Of a stretch of 64,000 nt of DNA, positions 34,268 through 45,003 are shown in pieces. Position numbers and translations under genes: made by a program. The stretch is from Ephemerocybe angulata (lineage: Eukaryota; Basidiomycota; Agaricomycetes; Agaricales; Psathyrellaceae): the NCBI GenBank assembly GCA_013368325.1, contig JAACJK010000002.1, forward strand, positions 310,001 to 374,000, written 5' to 3'. Numbering within the stretch: position 1 is the first letter of the stretch; every line of letters starts with the position of its first letter. The notes beneath the pieces were generated by a model. That model searched no databases. It was given only the letters and a program-made list of their open reading frames with translations, and was not told the origin of the DNA.

Positions 34268-36859
34268 ATGGCTCAGCCACGAATTTACTGGACACGTTCA
34301 CGAACAAAGGCTGCCCAAGCCTCTGTGTCTGGCTCGGTCGGTTTGCCTTACTTTCCTGCCCCGACGCTCCGGGAGCCAACGCCTCTCCAACATGTCCCTC
34401 CTCCAAGCACGCTGCGAATCATGCCGTTACATAACTCGACGGATGAAACTTTCCCCGCGGGCCCTCCCGATCCATTTGCACAAGTAAAGCTTGAAATCGG
34501 CGAAGAAGTGAAGATTGTCTCTGAAAACTGGATACACTCGCTCTACAGCGCCCTTATCAATCCAGCGGATATCGACACCTACCTTTCTTCTGACGCATCC
34601 GGATACCGAAAAGCGGACGGGTTCTGGGTGGAACTGCTTCACACGCCAGCCAGCAAAGAGAGTCTTTCTGCACTCGTCTCAAGGATAGCTTCACGTGTCA
34701 TCACAGAGCTGGGAGAGCCCTGCGGGGAAGGGGTAACTCGGGAGGTCATTGACTCACACTCCGCAACATCGAAGGGCACAGGTCTTCGCCCCGACATTTC
34801 CTTTAAGGCAACGGGACCCTCTTTCCAACGAGGCAAGTTGCCGAACGGCTACGCCGGCGGTGTTAGCTATAGCAACTTGGCTTCCATTATCGAGGTTGAG
34901 CTCGATAGTAAGGCCAACGACACGGAACTAGTCGCTCAGACGGCACTATATTGCAAGTTCGTCATCTTTCCCAATTTTCTACTCTCAATTGCTCAAAAAC
35001 AACAGATATATCTCCATGATGCAGCCCAATCGGAATTTTACAAGGACTCTCATTGTTACAGAGCGCAGCTTTCGCCTCGTCCATCACGACCGCAGCGGCT
35101 TCTACGTTTCGCCACGTATGAACATCCATCGACACGCTCACACGTTCATCCGAATCGTTCTCGGACTCAGCTCCACCAAAGAAGCCATCCTCGGTTTCGA
35201 CACGTCTGTCCAGTGGAAGTGTGACCATGAAACCGGGCGAAAGTCCGCAGGCACCATTACGACCGTAGACGCGAACAGGCAGCCGGTCGTATACGAGCTC
35301 AAAATGGACAGACCTCCTTTCGTCCGCGCTGGCCTTTGTGGAAGAGGTACAACGTGCTGGTATGCTATTCATCCACAGACTGGGGAAGAAGTCCTCATCA
35401 AGGATACGTGGAGAGAAAGCAGCAAAACCTCAGAATACCCGTATCTGGTTGCGGCCCAGGGCGTGGAAGGAGTGGTCCAAGTCCTTTCGTTCCAGGACTA
35501 TTGTGCCGAGACGAATGCCTATCGCCCTGCAGACTTTGTAACGAAAAACTATGTTTGCCGCACGAAGTCAAGAGTAGTGATGCGCTGCTATGGGAAGACG
35601 CTTGAGCACTTCACTTCTCGCTTCCAAGCCATCTCTGCTCTGAGAGATGCGATACAAGGTGAGAACCCAGTAATTCATTTACACGTTGATCACGTCTGAC
35701 ATATATCTCCAGGGCATCGTGGTTTACTTTCGAAGTCAATATTGCATAGGGACGTCTCACTGCAGAATATCCTGATGGGTGTCATGGGCGCCGCCCCGGG
35801 CACTCGAGGAATCCTAATCGATCTTGATATGGCCATCTGGACGCATGCCGATTTGTCGGTACTCCGCGCAGAGAGAGGAATAGTAAGTGACGCGTTCAAT
35901 GCATTCCAGAACACTATTTAACAGAATCATAGGGTACCCCCCGCTTTCAATCGGTTTCGGTTATGCGCAACTTGGCGCTCCAGCTACCTCCCGTCCATGA
36001 CCATCTTGATGACATCGAGTCCTTCTTCTATGTCTTGTGCCATCTGGTACTTCTTTTCGATAGCCCAGGAAAACGCCGCAAGGAAATGGACGAACGCCTG
36101 GGACGTTGGGAGGAGGAAAACATAGAAGCTGCAGCAGACCTCAAAATATCTCTTCTCATCAATTCATGGGAATGTTCGACATGGTGGGGCGAAGCCACTG
36201 AAGAGCTTTTCTGTGGATTTCAAGAGATCATTGAACCGATTGTCAGGCAGAGGAGTGGTATTCGGGGTAGCGCCAGGTCGAACGCTGTTGAAAGGCGGGA
36301 CCGACTTGAAGCAGTAGCGAAAGGACCTGTTGGGGACATCTACGACAAGGTCTTGAAACTTTTCGACAACGCTCTCGCGGCTTACGAGCGCGAAGATCAG
36401 GCATCAGCTGCTGAAGAACCGAGCTTGGAACCATCCACGCCACTCGTCGAGACCGAACCCGCTACCTACCCTTCATCCAAAGGCACGCCTGGGCTAGCCA
36501 ACCACAAAAGGCGATCCGAGGAGGACCATCCCGATGCATCGCCATCTAAACGCACTCGTACCTCCCTGGACCCGAATGTCGACTTCGAAGTCCGAAAGGA
36601 TGTCAATGACCGCCCCAAAGCAGCCTTACCTAAAGCTGTTCGTCGCAGCGCGCGTTCCACCCCTGCCGTTCTTTCACCAGCTCTCGCACCCCCATCTGGG
36701 CCTTCTGGAATCTCGAAGTCGACCGCGGTGCCACTGCTTAAACGCACTTCTCGCTCGAAGGCTCGCTCCGTTCCCAAAAAGCCCGCCCAGCCTGGCACGC
36801 GTCTGAACACTTCCCCACCTAAACCTGTTCGTCGTAGCGCGCGTCTGAACCGTCCTTAG
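34268..36859 (+). CDS. FunK1 fungal-type protein kinase, copy 6
   Basis: Exons 34268-34956, 35006-35658, 35713-35882 and 35933-36859 give 812 residues in frame. The start MAQPRIYWTRSRTKAAQ aligns with copy 4. The N-terminal domain has GVTREVIDSH, PDISFKATGPSF and ASIIEVEL. The linker reads QPNRNFTRTL. The kinase domain has GRGTTCWYA, VLIKDTW, ILHRDVSLQN and LIDLDMAIW, so it should be catalytically competent by residue. The C-lobe has LDDIESFFYVLCH and KLFDNALAAY. The tail repeats an Arg-rich motif, PKAVRRSARS and terminal PKPVRRSARLNRP, inside Pro/Lys-rich sequence. It is divergently paired with copy 5 and most like copy 4. Confidence 0.88.
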
Positions 36860-36890
36860 GGCTTCACGCCTTCCTTCGTACTCGTCCTTA

Positions 36891-37087
36891 TGTCGCAAAA
36901 TCCCGGCCAGCGTTCGACGGCGTTTGATCGCGTTCAAATAAACTTTGCGGGAGCCGTTCGACCAGAATCTGAATTGAATATTATCTGGCTTTTCTCGAAT
37001 TTTCTGGCACGCCAGTTAGGCTTTAAAATGCATCAGACGCCCGTCAAACGGACCGTCGTTTGAACGCCGGCACCGGTTTTTGCGACA
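36891..37087. mobile_element. 197-bp MITE with TA target-site duplication
   Basis: The ends are inverted repeats beginning TGTCGCAAAA (36891) and ending TTTTGCGACA (37087). The inner arms stay similar for about 35 bases, with CCGG and GGCGTTC strings. TA flanks both ends (36889-36890 and 37088-37089), as produced by Tc1/mariner-type transposases. There is no coding capacity. It lies 30 bp downstream of the FunK1 copy 6 stop. Confidence 0.68.
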
Positions 37088-37089
37088 TA

Positions 37090-37691
37090 GCATATCATGT
37101 TATTTACTTCCTTCGCAGTCACAGACACTTCCACATATACCATCATCATTAGAATACCCTCGCATTTGCCATACCCCTCGACCTGCATATTCAAATGTAA
37201 AATATTGTACTATACTATACTGGAGTAGGAGAATATATTTCCCAAGTTTCAGACAGCAACGTCTGCGGAAGGGAGATAGCGGCAGGCTCAGGCGTCGGCA
37301 CCCGCCTCTCGACCAAAACCTCAGTCTTTTCACTCTTCGACTTACGATTTTGGGATGAGCGTGCCAATTGTGAGCGAATTCGCAAGAAGAGGCACATTCT
37401 GCGCCCAAATAGCCAGGCACATACCTAGGTCCTGGCCGCGAGCAGCCTTCGAGTGGCGAGTATTACACCCATGGCTCATTGGAGGCGCCCACCACCATCC
37501 CATAATATTCACACCTATGTAATACATGTGCTGTACCCTCGAGAGATCTTGGCTGATCCGTCCAGATCCGTCAAAAAAATTCGAGCCCCCTCCGCATCCT
37601 AGATATACCGACCCACTGACAGCGGTTATCTTTAAAGTTGGGAGTCGGAGACTGAGGCACAAGTAAGGGCCAGAGACTCAAATGCTTTTTC
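37090..37691. other. Intergenic region, no supported gene
   Basis: This holds the presumed 3' UTR of the F-box gene on the minus strand and sequence downstream of the MITE. No coding region or RNA gene was recognised. Confidence 0.45.
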
Positions 37692-39254
37692 TCAGAAGTT
37701 CCACGGGTCCGACATGTCGTACTCGATTGCCTTGCGAATCATGCCAAATTCTATGGCGAAATCCTTCAGGCTGCCCCTCTTTCTCGAAGCCCAGATATAC
37801 TCCGCGTCGCTCGTCGTGAAACTTCGGGGTTTGGGGAAAGAGACAAGCACTTCACGTTTCTTGTCCCGCTTGCCTTGTGCCTCCAGGAAGCGCAATAATT
37901 CGCGGATGAAACCCCATGAATCTTCCACATCGGTCACTTCGAGGACTTCCAGTTCTTCCAGGTCGGGCAAACACTTCCCTTTGCGGAGAGAGCGCCAGAA
38001 ATCCTCGTCGACCGTCACCTGACGTAGAGAGAGCCGCGTCAGCCCCGGCATTGAGGTGAAGATGGAAGCAAAATCCTCGGGATCCTCTGGATCGATGCGT
38101 TGGAGCTGAAGAGAACAGAGGGTATCCTGACACCGTGAACGCTTGATGAATCGTTTTATGGCTCGAGTGCCTCCCTGTGAGAGGGTCGCATTTTCATCCA
38201 TCTCAGCGAAAATGGTCAGGGAAGTGAGATAGGGGGTAATGATGTGGCGGAGGATGCGCAGCTGCTGGGTGGGTCGCCGCAGCCATCGAAGCTCCAAGGA
38301 GCGCAATTTCGTTAGGTGAATGCCATCGAGGGGATATGTGCGCCCCAGTTGATTTGGATCGAGGACGACCAGATTGTTGAACTCGACAATAAGATGTTCC
38401 AGGTTGGTACATTCTTGCAACATGCTGAGGATGTGGTCACTTTTCCAGTCGCAGCTGAATGCAAGGGAAGTCAAACCAGCCAGAAGGGTGGGGGTAACGC
38501 CGATGGGCACGTCGTGAGGGATACGAGCACCGAAGGTAAACTCCTGGCTTGGCAAGCAAATGACCAGGGATTTGACGGGTGGTAAGAGGGAGTAAATGGT
38601 GCTGGGGGGTGTCGCACCATCAAAGGCACTCGCACTAGACGGCTCGTAACATATATCAATTACCAAAGAGCGGAGGCCGTCCCAAGGGCGCAGCGGTGCC
38701 CCAACCCTTGCCAGTCCAAAATGGTAGATGAACTGTGCGAGGGCGCCTACATGTCCGCAGGATAGACAGAGGTGGTCGAAAGGCGGTCCATCGGTAAGCA
38801 GCCTGACAATCGTACTGTTGGCGAATATATCATCGTCCTCCTTCTTCCACATTGTCGTACGTAAGGACTTCGCCACATTTCCGGAGCGGCTGAGCCAGGT
38901 GGTAACCTGATCGTATGTCCCTTCACTTCCAAGTTCCAGCCTTGACCACAATCGATGCTCGAGAAGGGAGGCTTCGCGCCAGCCACGGCAGACCCGCCCC
39001 AACTTCAGTAACACGGATCTGTGGTATCTATCCAGAGGAGAAGGAGTGTCGAGTGCAAAGCAGAATATTCGACCTAGAACCTCGTAGGGGAAGCGGCGAA
39101 TGACGGATAAAGCGCCCCTGTGTTGGTCTAAATTTCGTTGGATGATCATGAGCTTCCTTTCCAACTTGGACACTGCCTTCTTAAGAGAAGTCTCTTCGGC
39201 GAGGGTTGGGGCATCGTTCGTCCATAGCACGCGAGATAGATCCACTGGGGCCAT
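37692..39254 (-). CDS. F-box protein with LRR-like C-terminus, copy A
   Basis: This is a single-exon gene of 520 residues. The ATG at 39254 (MAPVDLSRVLWTNDAP) is preferred over the upstream in-frame ATG because the paralogue at 40209 starts MIPVDLTRVFTTNDAP. A short coiled coil (residues about 20-45) leads to the F-box, IRRFPYEVLGRIFCFAL with VCRGWREASLLEHRLW. The rest has irregular LRR-like repeats, such as LTSLAFSCDWKSDHIL, CTNLEHLIVEFNNL, KLRSLELRW and MPGLTRLSLRQVTV. Role: substrate adaptor of SCF ubiquitin ligases, by family. It sits head-to-head with copy B, with a truncated F-box relic between them. Confidence 0.82.
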   Translation of the reverse strand: MAPVDLSRVLWTNDAPTLAEETSLKKAVSKLERKLMIIQRNLDQHRGALSVIRRFPYEVLGRIFCFALDTPSPLDRYHRSVLLKLGRVCRGWREASLLEHRLWSRLELGSEGTYDQVTTWLSRSGNVAKSLRTTMWKKEDDDIFANSTIVRLLTDGPPFDHLCLSCGHVGALAQFIYHFGLARVGAPLRPWDGLRSLVIDICYEPSSASAFDGATPPSTIYSLLPPVKSLVICLPSQEFTFGARIPHDVPIGVTPTLLAGLTSLAFSCDWKSDHILSMLQECTNLEHLIVEFNNLVVLDPNQLGRTYPLDGIHLTKLRSLELRWLRRPTQQLRILRHIITPYLTSLTIFAEMDENATLSQGGTRAIKRFIKRSRCQDTLCSLQLQRIDPEDPEDFASIFTSMPGLTRLSLRQVTVDEDFWRSLRKGKCLPDLEELEVLEVTDVEDSWGFIRELLRFLEAQGKRDKKREVLVSFPKPRSFTTSDAEYIWASRKRGSLKDFAIEFGMIRKAIEYDMSDPWNF

Positions 39255-39682
39255 GCTTTGGACGATGGTGATGGTGGTTCGAGAAAGAAATTTGGCTTGA
39301 TGACAGATCAAATTCTGCGACTTCCGCAGCGTCTATCTATCGACCGACGATCTATCTAGAGACTGGAACTCTCCCTAGACCTTCCACATTGCTAGCAATG
39401 CCCCTCTCAGGTTGGTATCCGTCAATAACCCCGTCCTATCATATCCCTCGGGCAAACGCACCAGCCTCGTCACAAGTGTTGCGGAGTTCCCCCAAGATCG
39501 CACGGTTTTGGTCGGATTTATACAAGGCTGGTTCTCATGAAATGTAGCATTCGCAGGTGTACAAGACCTAAGACTGGCACGATTCTCGTACTCCATTGTC
39601 GCCTTCTTGTGCTCCGACCAGTCTCTTGTGCCCTCTTTTGTGTCCGACGTCCGTTCTGACACACTGGCTATGGCTAAGAACA
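39255..39682. other. Spacer between F-box genes, no supported gene
   Basis: A minus-strand open frame (39375-39713) has no recognised features. This is probably promoter sequence of F-box copy A plus the broken end of the truncated F-box gene. Confidence 0.4.
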
Positions 39683-40021
39683 TCATCCTCTGTATGTATG
39701 AGAGCTCATACATACGTACGAAGGACTGGAATAGACTCGACTCAAGTCGATTAACGCGGCTCTCCTGCCGAGCTTGTCCAGGGAGAAGGGGGTGTTGAGT
39801 ACGAGCGCAAAGATCTTCCCGAGAATCTCTGCGGAGAACCGGCGGAGTGCAGAGAGAACGCCAAGGTGCTGGTGAAGCTGGGCTTGGAGGGTTTCGAGCT
39901 GTGATTGTAGCAGTGAACAGGACACCGCAAGCCGGTCCTTGTCTGCGACGAGAGCGATTGTCTCGTGGGCGCTGGGAGCACGATTTGATGTCAATAGATG
40001 AGAGGGGTTTCTTGAGGACAT
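39683..40021 (-). pseudogene. Truncated F-box gene between copies A and B
   Basis: The 112-codon frame starts at the ATG at 40021. It contains the family coiled coil (LLQSQLETLQAQLHQHLG) and the F-box LSALRRFSAEILGKIF, then stops matching after AALIDLSRV. It lacks the VCRGW motif and about 400 residues of LRR-like sequence. The break lies close to a perfect hairpin at 39692-39715. It most likely derives from the same ancestor as copies A and B. Confidence 0.72.
39692..39715. other. Perfect hairpin at the F-box break
   Basis: An 11-bp stem (GTATGTATGAG / CTCATACATAC) with a 2-nt loop AG sits where the truncated F-box gene ends. It may mark a recombination or deletion point. Confidence 0.5.
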
Positions 40022-40208
40022 TGATTTGGATGGTAGTGGTAACGAGTCAAGCTTTCAAGGCTTGTCACCGAGTGCCACCTCATTAAAAACGTAAATAAGC
40101 GCCCAGGCCAGGAATCAGGATCAATTCCACCTTCCCTCTGTTGATCCCCATCAGGTCTGATTTCCACGCTCTTCTTTCTCGCACCACCACCATTGTCGAC
40201 AAACAAGC

Positions 40209-41765
40209 ATGATCCCAGTCGATCTGACTCGCGTATTCACGACAAACGACGCTCCAAGTTTCAGCGAAGAAAAAGCACTCAAACATGCAGTAATCGAACT
40301 GGAAGCTCAGCTCGAAAGCATTCAACAGAAGCTCCGTCAACACCAGGGTGCGCTATCGGCCATCCGGCGTCTCCCATGCGAGGTCCTGGGGCGAATATTT
40401 TGCCATGCGCTTGGTGCTCCTGCGCCGCTGACTGCCTTGGGCAGGGAATGGCTGCGTCGTCTTAGCCAAGTGTGCCGTGGCTGGCACGAAGCATCCCTTT
40501 CCGAGCATCAGCTATGGTCATCTCTAGCGGGGGAACGGGGAACATACGAAGAAGTCACGACCTGGCTCAAGCGGGCTGGCAACCTTCCAAAGTCGTTGTT
40601 ATTGACAATGGACAAGGAGTACTGCGATATCGATGGAACCGCCAACAGTCCCGCTGCCAAACTACTGAGCGACGGGCTAGCCCTCGACCATCTTTATCTA
40701 ACCTGCAAGAGGGTAGGCGGCGTGGCCCAGCTTATCAAACATCTTTCGGAGATTTCAGGAACCAGCACATCGCCCAGACCCTGGGACACTCTCCGCTCGT
40801 TGGGAATCGACATCCTTGACGAATGCGATGCATTCGACGACACGTACGGAAGATATATACCACCCAGGGATATCCTCTCCCTCATTCCCCCTGTCAAGTC
40901 ACTCACTGTCTGCCTCCCGAGCAAGGAGTACGCCTATGAAGGCTATGAATATCGCTTCGCTCGAGACGTCCCCATAGGCATCCCCGGCGCTGTCCTCTCC
41001 GGCCTAACCACGTTCATCTTTTCATGTGACTGGGAAGGCGTCCACGTTCTCGACATGCTGCAGCACTGCACCAATCTCGAGCATCTCATACTCCTATATA
41101 ACGATCCAACCGTAATCGATGATGCGGAAGGTCAGAGATTCCCTCCGGGCGGCATCACTCTCCCAAATTTGCGTTCCCTGGAACTTCGACATCCATCCCC
41201 GCAAGTTGAATTCCTTGTCTACATCGTCACCCCTCGTCTCGACACTCTCTCTATACAAAATGATTACAGTCCGCTTGACGAATCCATCTCAACTATCAAG
41301 GTCTTCATTGAGCGTTCGGAGATCGAACACACTCTATCATCGTTCCGCCTTCACAACGTGCCAGCACAACCCAGCAACTTCATCTCCCTCTTCGACTCTA
41401 TGCCTGCCTTGACGCAGCTCACCCTCCAATCGGTGTCCCTGAAAGAAGGTTTCTGGTACACGCTCGGAAAACGACAGCGCATTCGCCAGCTCGAGAGACT
41501 TGAAGTACTCGAAGCGCCCGTTGCGCAAAGCCATACGATTATCAAACACATTGTGGAGTTTTTGCAGGCAAGGGGAAGAAAGAAGTGCGACGTAACTGTT
41601 TCTTTCCCTGACCCTCCAATATCACCTTACGAAGAGCGAGAATCTCTGATAGCAGGCGCTGGCAACCTGGAGGAGTTCGACATTGACTTGAGAGTCGTAA
41701 GGGCGTCCGAGACTCGGATTTCTGGTGTAAATATTAGAACGCCTTACTGGTTCTGGAACCGCTGA
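40209..41765 (+). CDS. F-box protein with LRR-like C-terminus, copy B
   Basis: This is a single-exon gene of 518 residues. The ATG at 40209 begins MIPVDLTRVFTTNDAP. A short coiled coil (ALKHAVIELEAQLESIQQKL) precedes the F-box IRRLPCEVLGRIFCHAL and VCRGWHEASLSEHQLW. LRR-like repeats follow (LTTFIFSCDWEGVHVL, CTNLEHLILLYNDP, NLRSLELRHPSPQ, MPALTQLTLQSVSL). It aligns along its whole length with copy A and carries no frameshift. Expected role is substrate selection for an SCF ubiquitin ligase; the substrate is unknown. Confidence 0.85.
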   Translation: MIPVDLTRVFTTNDAPSFSEEKALKHAVIELEAQLESIQQKLRQHQGALSAIRRLPCEVLGRIFCHALGAPAPLTALGREWLRRLSQVCRGWHEASLSEHQLWSSLAGERGTYEEVTTWLKRAGNLPKSLLLTMDKEYCDIDGTANSPAAKLLSDGLALDHLYLTCKRVGGVAQLIKHLSEISGTSTSPRPWDTLRSLGIDILDECDAFDDTYGRYIPPRDILSLIPPVKSLTVCLPSKEYAYEGYEYRFARDVPIGIPGAVLSGLTTFIFSCDWEGVHVLDMLQHCTNLEHLILLYNDPTVIDDAEGQRFPPGGITLPNLRSLELRHPSPQVEFLVYIVTPRLDTLSIQNDYSPLDESISTIKVFIERSEIEHTLSSFRLHNVPAQPSNFISLFDSMPALTQLTLQSVSLKEGFWYTLGKRQRIRQLERLEVLEAPVAQSHTIIKHIVEFLQARGRKKCDVTVSFPDPPISPYEERESLIAGAGNLEEFDIDLRVVRASETRISGVNIRTPYWFWNR

Positions 41766-42003
41766 ACTAATTCCCCATCATGTTGAATGTATCCTACAAT
41801 TTCTACTAGCATGTATTACATTCCTTTTGTATCGACTGGAGCACAGGTGAGCACATCTACGCAATCCGAGTGTTTCAGGGCACCGGCACTTAGTGAATCA
41901 AACTGTGCAGTACTGGTCAAGGTGGACTTCTGAATCAACGAGTCAATTGGTGTATTTGGGGACATGATAGAGATGTAATCGGGGTATCTAATGATGAGGG
42001 TAT

Positions 42004-42156
42004 CTATCTAGTGTCTGCTGTAATCGTCTAGCTAAAATCCGTGTAATAACAAAAGTAGAACGTGCTGAACGAAACGATACCAGGAGGCTCAGGAACAGCT
42101 ATATCAAGCACGATTGAGACACACACCATGACGGACAGCTTAGGCGGGGAAGCCTT
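42004..42156. repeat. Duplicated block (with 28054-28207), FunK1 3' relic
   Basis: This is the second copy of the block at the FunK1 copy 4 terminus, 240 bp downstream of intact F-box copy B. Its right part (about 42111-42156), read on the minus strand, corresponds to the last codons of FunK1 (the SPPKAVRRSAR region) with one deleted base, so it cannot be coding. No other FunK1 sequence follows. Confidence 0.78.
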
Positions 42157-42585
42157 TAGATTCTGAGTTTGGGCCCCTGATATGCGAGAGCATCAGTCTC
42201 AAACAACTTGCATTTGGTCGGGTGGTTGCTACATGATACCTGAGCAATTCCGAATACACCTCGTTTACGGCTAAAAGAATGTACGTCCGTACATAAGAGT
42301 TTGTTTTAAACGGGGGATATACTGCGCCAAGCTCCCGCCATTCGTAGTAGGTGGGAAGTACTAGTAGAGTCGAAAGAGGGTTCTGGCGAGCAAGGCCCTC
42401 TGGACAAACCTCACCGCTTGCGGTCTTCGAGTGGAACTTGCTCTCTGTGTATGACCCGGGTGCTAAGGACCTCGTCCTTCAGGCTTCCACGCATAGATAC
42501 ATACGCAAGCCCGGTATAATCCTAGATTAATCCAACACACATATACAAAACCTCTAAATCATATCATACAAACCCCAAAAGCACC
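42157..42585. other. Intergenic region, no supported gene
   Basis: No gene is evident. This is the 3' flank of the ERG1 gene on the minus strand and the far side of the duplicated block. Confidence 0.45.
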
Positions 42586-44386
42586 TCAAGCCGACCCAAC
42601 GCCCACCCCTCTCACCGCCAGCTCGGGAAATAGCTCCGCCTTTAACGCCCCCGTCTTCATCCCAACCGCCCCCAGGGCCACAAACCCAACCACCACCAGT
42701 ACCACAACAGGCAGCACAGCAAAAGCCACAACCCGATTGCGCCGCCTCGTATCGCTCGGGCTCCACCACCGTATCTCGCTCCACAGCAGCGGGCCGAACA
42801 CGAGGATGGCGGCCCAGAAGACGCGCAGGCTGTGCAGCGCGAGGAAGGGGTATTGCAGCGGGGTGGGGGTGATGTAGGTGGGTTTTGGGGGAGTGGGTTT
42901 CGAGGTTGGTTGTAATGTGGATGTGGATATCGAGGTTGGTTGTGATGTGGATATCGAGGTTGGTTGTAGTAACGTGGATTTCGATTTTTGTGACGAAGAG
43001 GAGGAGGGGGGAGGGGTGACGAGGCGCGGGCGGGTGAAGAGGCAGTAGAGGGAGTAGAAGGCGACGGAGAAGAAGTGGGTGAAGAGGAGGGAGGGGGATT
43101 TTGCGACGCCGGAGAGGAGGGAGACGGGGCCGTCGACGCACTCGCCCCCGCGCTCGAAGTAGGCGAAGCATCCTGCGCGGAGGACTTCTAGGAGGTCGTC
43201 TATGAGCAGCCAAAGTCAGCTACATATTGTATAGATAAGATGGAGAATAGGTACCTTCTGCTCCGAAGAGATCGTAGAGTGCGAATGCTAGGATGTTTAC
43301 GGTTGAGGAGAGAGGTTTGCGTGCCCAGTGCCACGCCTTGAGGGCCTGGTTCACGCGCTTCGCGTCTCTAAAGTCGGGCATTGAGATCAGCTGGTCCCTC
43401 AGCAGGACGACGTCGTTCAGCGCTACCGTCATACCACCGCCAGTTAACGGATGGCGCATATTCCACGCGTCTCCAAGGAGGAGGATGCCGTTCTTGCACG
43501 AGTGCCCGTTCTGCTCGACAGCAGGAAGGAAGGAGTTGGGCATGCGGCGGAGGCGGTCCTTCGCAATAGCGGCGCGTACGGCGGCATGGAGGGACTCGGG
43601 GAGCTGGGGTACGATGTTCGTGAGGATGTGCGCCGGTAAATCTTGGGGCAGCGGCTGCTGCACATCGATGAGGATGCGGGTATCGTGTTCGGAGATCTGG
43701 TATAGCAGCACGGGCCCGGAGCCGCGCACGAGGGCGACGGTGCCGTGCTGGGGGATGGGGAGCGTCACGTCCTCGAGGACGGCGCCGACGAAGTGGCTCC
43801 GCGTCACAGGCTTGAAGCCCGACGCGCCCATGACCGCCGTGCGGAAGTTGCTGAAGCACCCGTCGGCGATGACGACGAGGTCCGCGAGGTACTGCGCTTT
43901 CTCCGGCTCGCCTCCCTCCACCGTTGCGGGCTTTTTGGCGTGGACGCCGATGATGCGCTTCGCGTCGTGCGGGTCCTCGATGAGCTCGGTCACCGTTGCC
44001 TCGATGACGTCCACGCCCTTGGCTTTCAGCGCCGCCTCCCTGAGCCGCATGACGAACTTGCCGTGGTGGAAGCTGCGACCCTCGTGTCCCTCCGTGTACG
44101 GTATGTGCACCTGTTGCCCGTCCTTCAGGATGCAGTAGCCCTTCACGGGTACCGCGTCGATGCCTTCCAGCGTCCATTCCAGCCCGAGTTGTCGTAGTGC
44201 GATGACTCCCCCTGGCTGCAGGAGCTCGCCGACGATGCGGTCGGGCTCAGCGAGCGAACGTTCGAGGAGGGCGATGCGTAATGGTCGGCGGTAGCTGGGG
44301 AGGTCGCTGAGTGCATGTGCGAGGGCTGAGCCTGCGATTCCGGCGCCGACGATGAGGATATCGTAGTGTGAGTCCGTTATTGACAT
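42586..44386 (-). CDS. ERG1: Squalene monooxygenase (squalene epoxidase)
   Basis: The enzyme converts squalene to 2,3-oxidosqualene, an oxygen-dependent step of ergosterol synthesis, on the ER or lipid-droplet membrane. Exons 44386-43255 and 43199-42586 give 581 residues. The FAD-binding motif is DILIVGAGIAGSALAHAL near residue 8. Further motifs are GELLQPGGVIALRQLGL, the DG-type VVIADGCFSNFR and GDAWNMRHPLTGGGMTVAL. The second exon begins DDLLEVLRAGCFAYFERGGE and KSPSLLFTHFFSVAFYSLY, typical of the C-terminal membrane-associated region. Unusually, a Ser/Thr/Pro/Gln-rich insert of about 45 residues (42890-43010) built from near-identical repeats follows, and then hydrophobic helices. An upstream in-frame ATG at 44479 is possible but adds a non-conserved leader. 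The protein is longer than the usual roughly 460-520 residues. Confidence 0.93.
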
Positions 44387-45003
44387 CCTGGGGAGTAGAG
44401 GGATATGACAGTGGAGGCTGGAATGAGGAGACCTGTACTTTTGAATAGCTTTGATGCCAATTTCGCGAAATCGTGCCATGGCGGTTCATCTCCTTTCGGA
44501 CGCGCCATCACCTCTACCACCGGGTCGAGATTGCGGCTTGGACTCGTCCTGGGCTGCGTCGGGGCGCCTCTGGATTTAGCTGGGTGTACAAAGCGCGTCG
44601 TACGACAATTGGGGTGTGGTACGACGCTGAGAGGTCCTCTCGTGGATGTTCAAGTCCGTCAGTAACCTTGATTTCGTTACATTGGAACCGGGAAGGAGGC
44701 TTTGAGCACGGAAGGAATCCGGATGATGCAATAGGGTGCAATATAAGATAGGTATAGCAAAGGTCCAGCTGACAGGAAAAAGTCTTATTGGAGATCTGGG
44801 GCCTTGTTATCAGTCATTTGCGCTGCCTTCAGGTAAACCCTCCTTGTCCTATCTCCACCAACCTCCTCATCGTTGTCAGATACCCATTCACCGTAGCCAT
44901 CAGGAACGTCCCCTTAAGCTTCATTCTCCCCAGCTTCGTCCTCTTCCTCTTCACCTTCCTTTTCCCCCATAGCTACGCTGTGGCCAATGGCTTCTAGCTT
45001 CTG
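44387..45003. other. Intergenic region, no supported gene
   Basis: This is the presumed ERG1 promoter and the 3' flank of the acidic-protein gene. No further feature is supported. Confidence 0.45.

Noticed and set aside
43745..44197. Long open frames on the plus strand opposite ERG1
   Set aside because: They are shadows of the GC-rich ERG1 coding sequence, whose minus-strand frame carries clear FAD-enzyme motifs.
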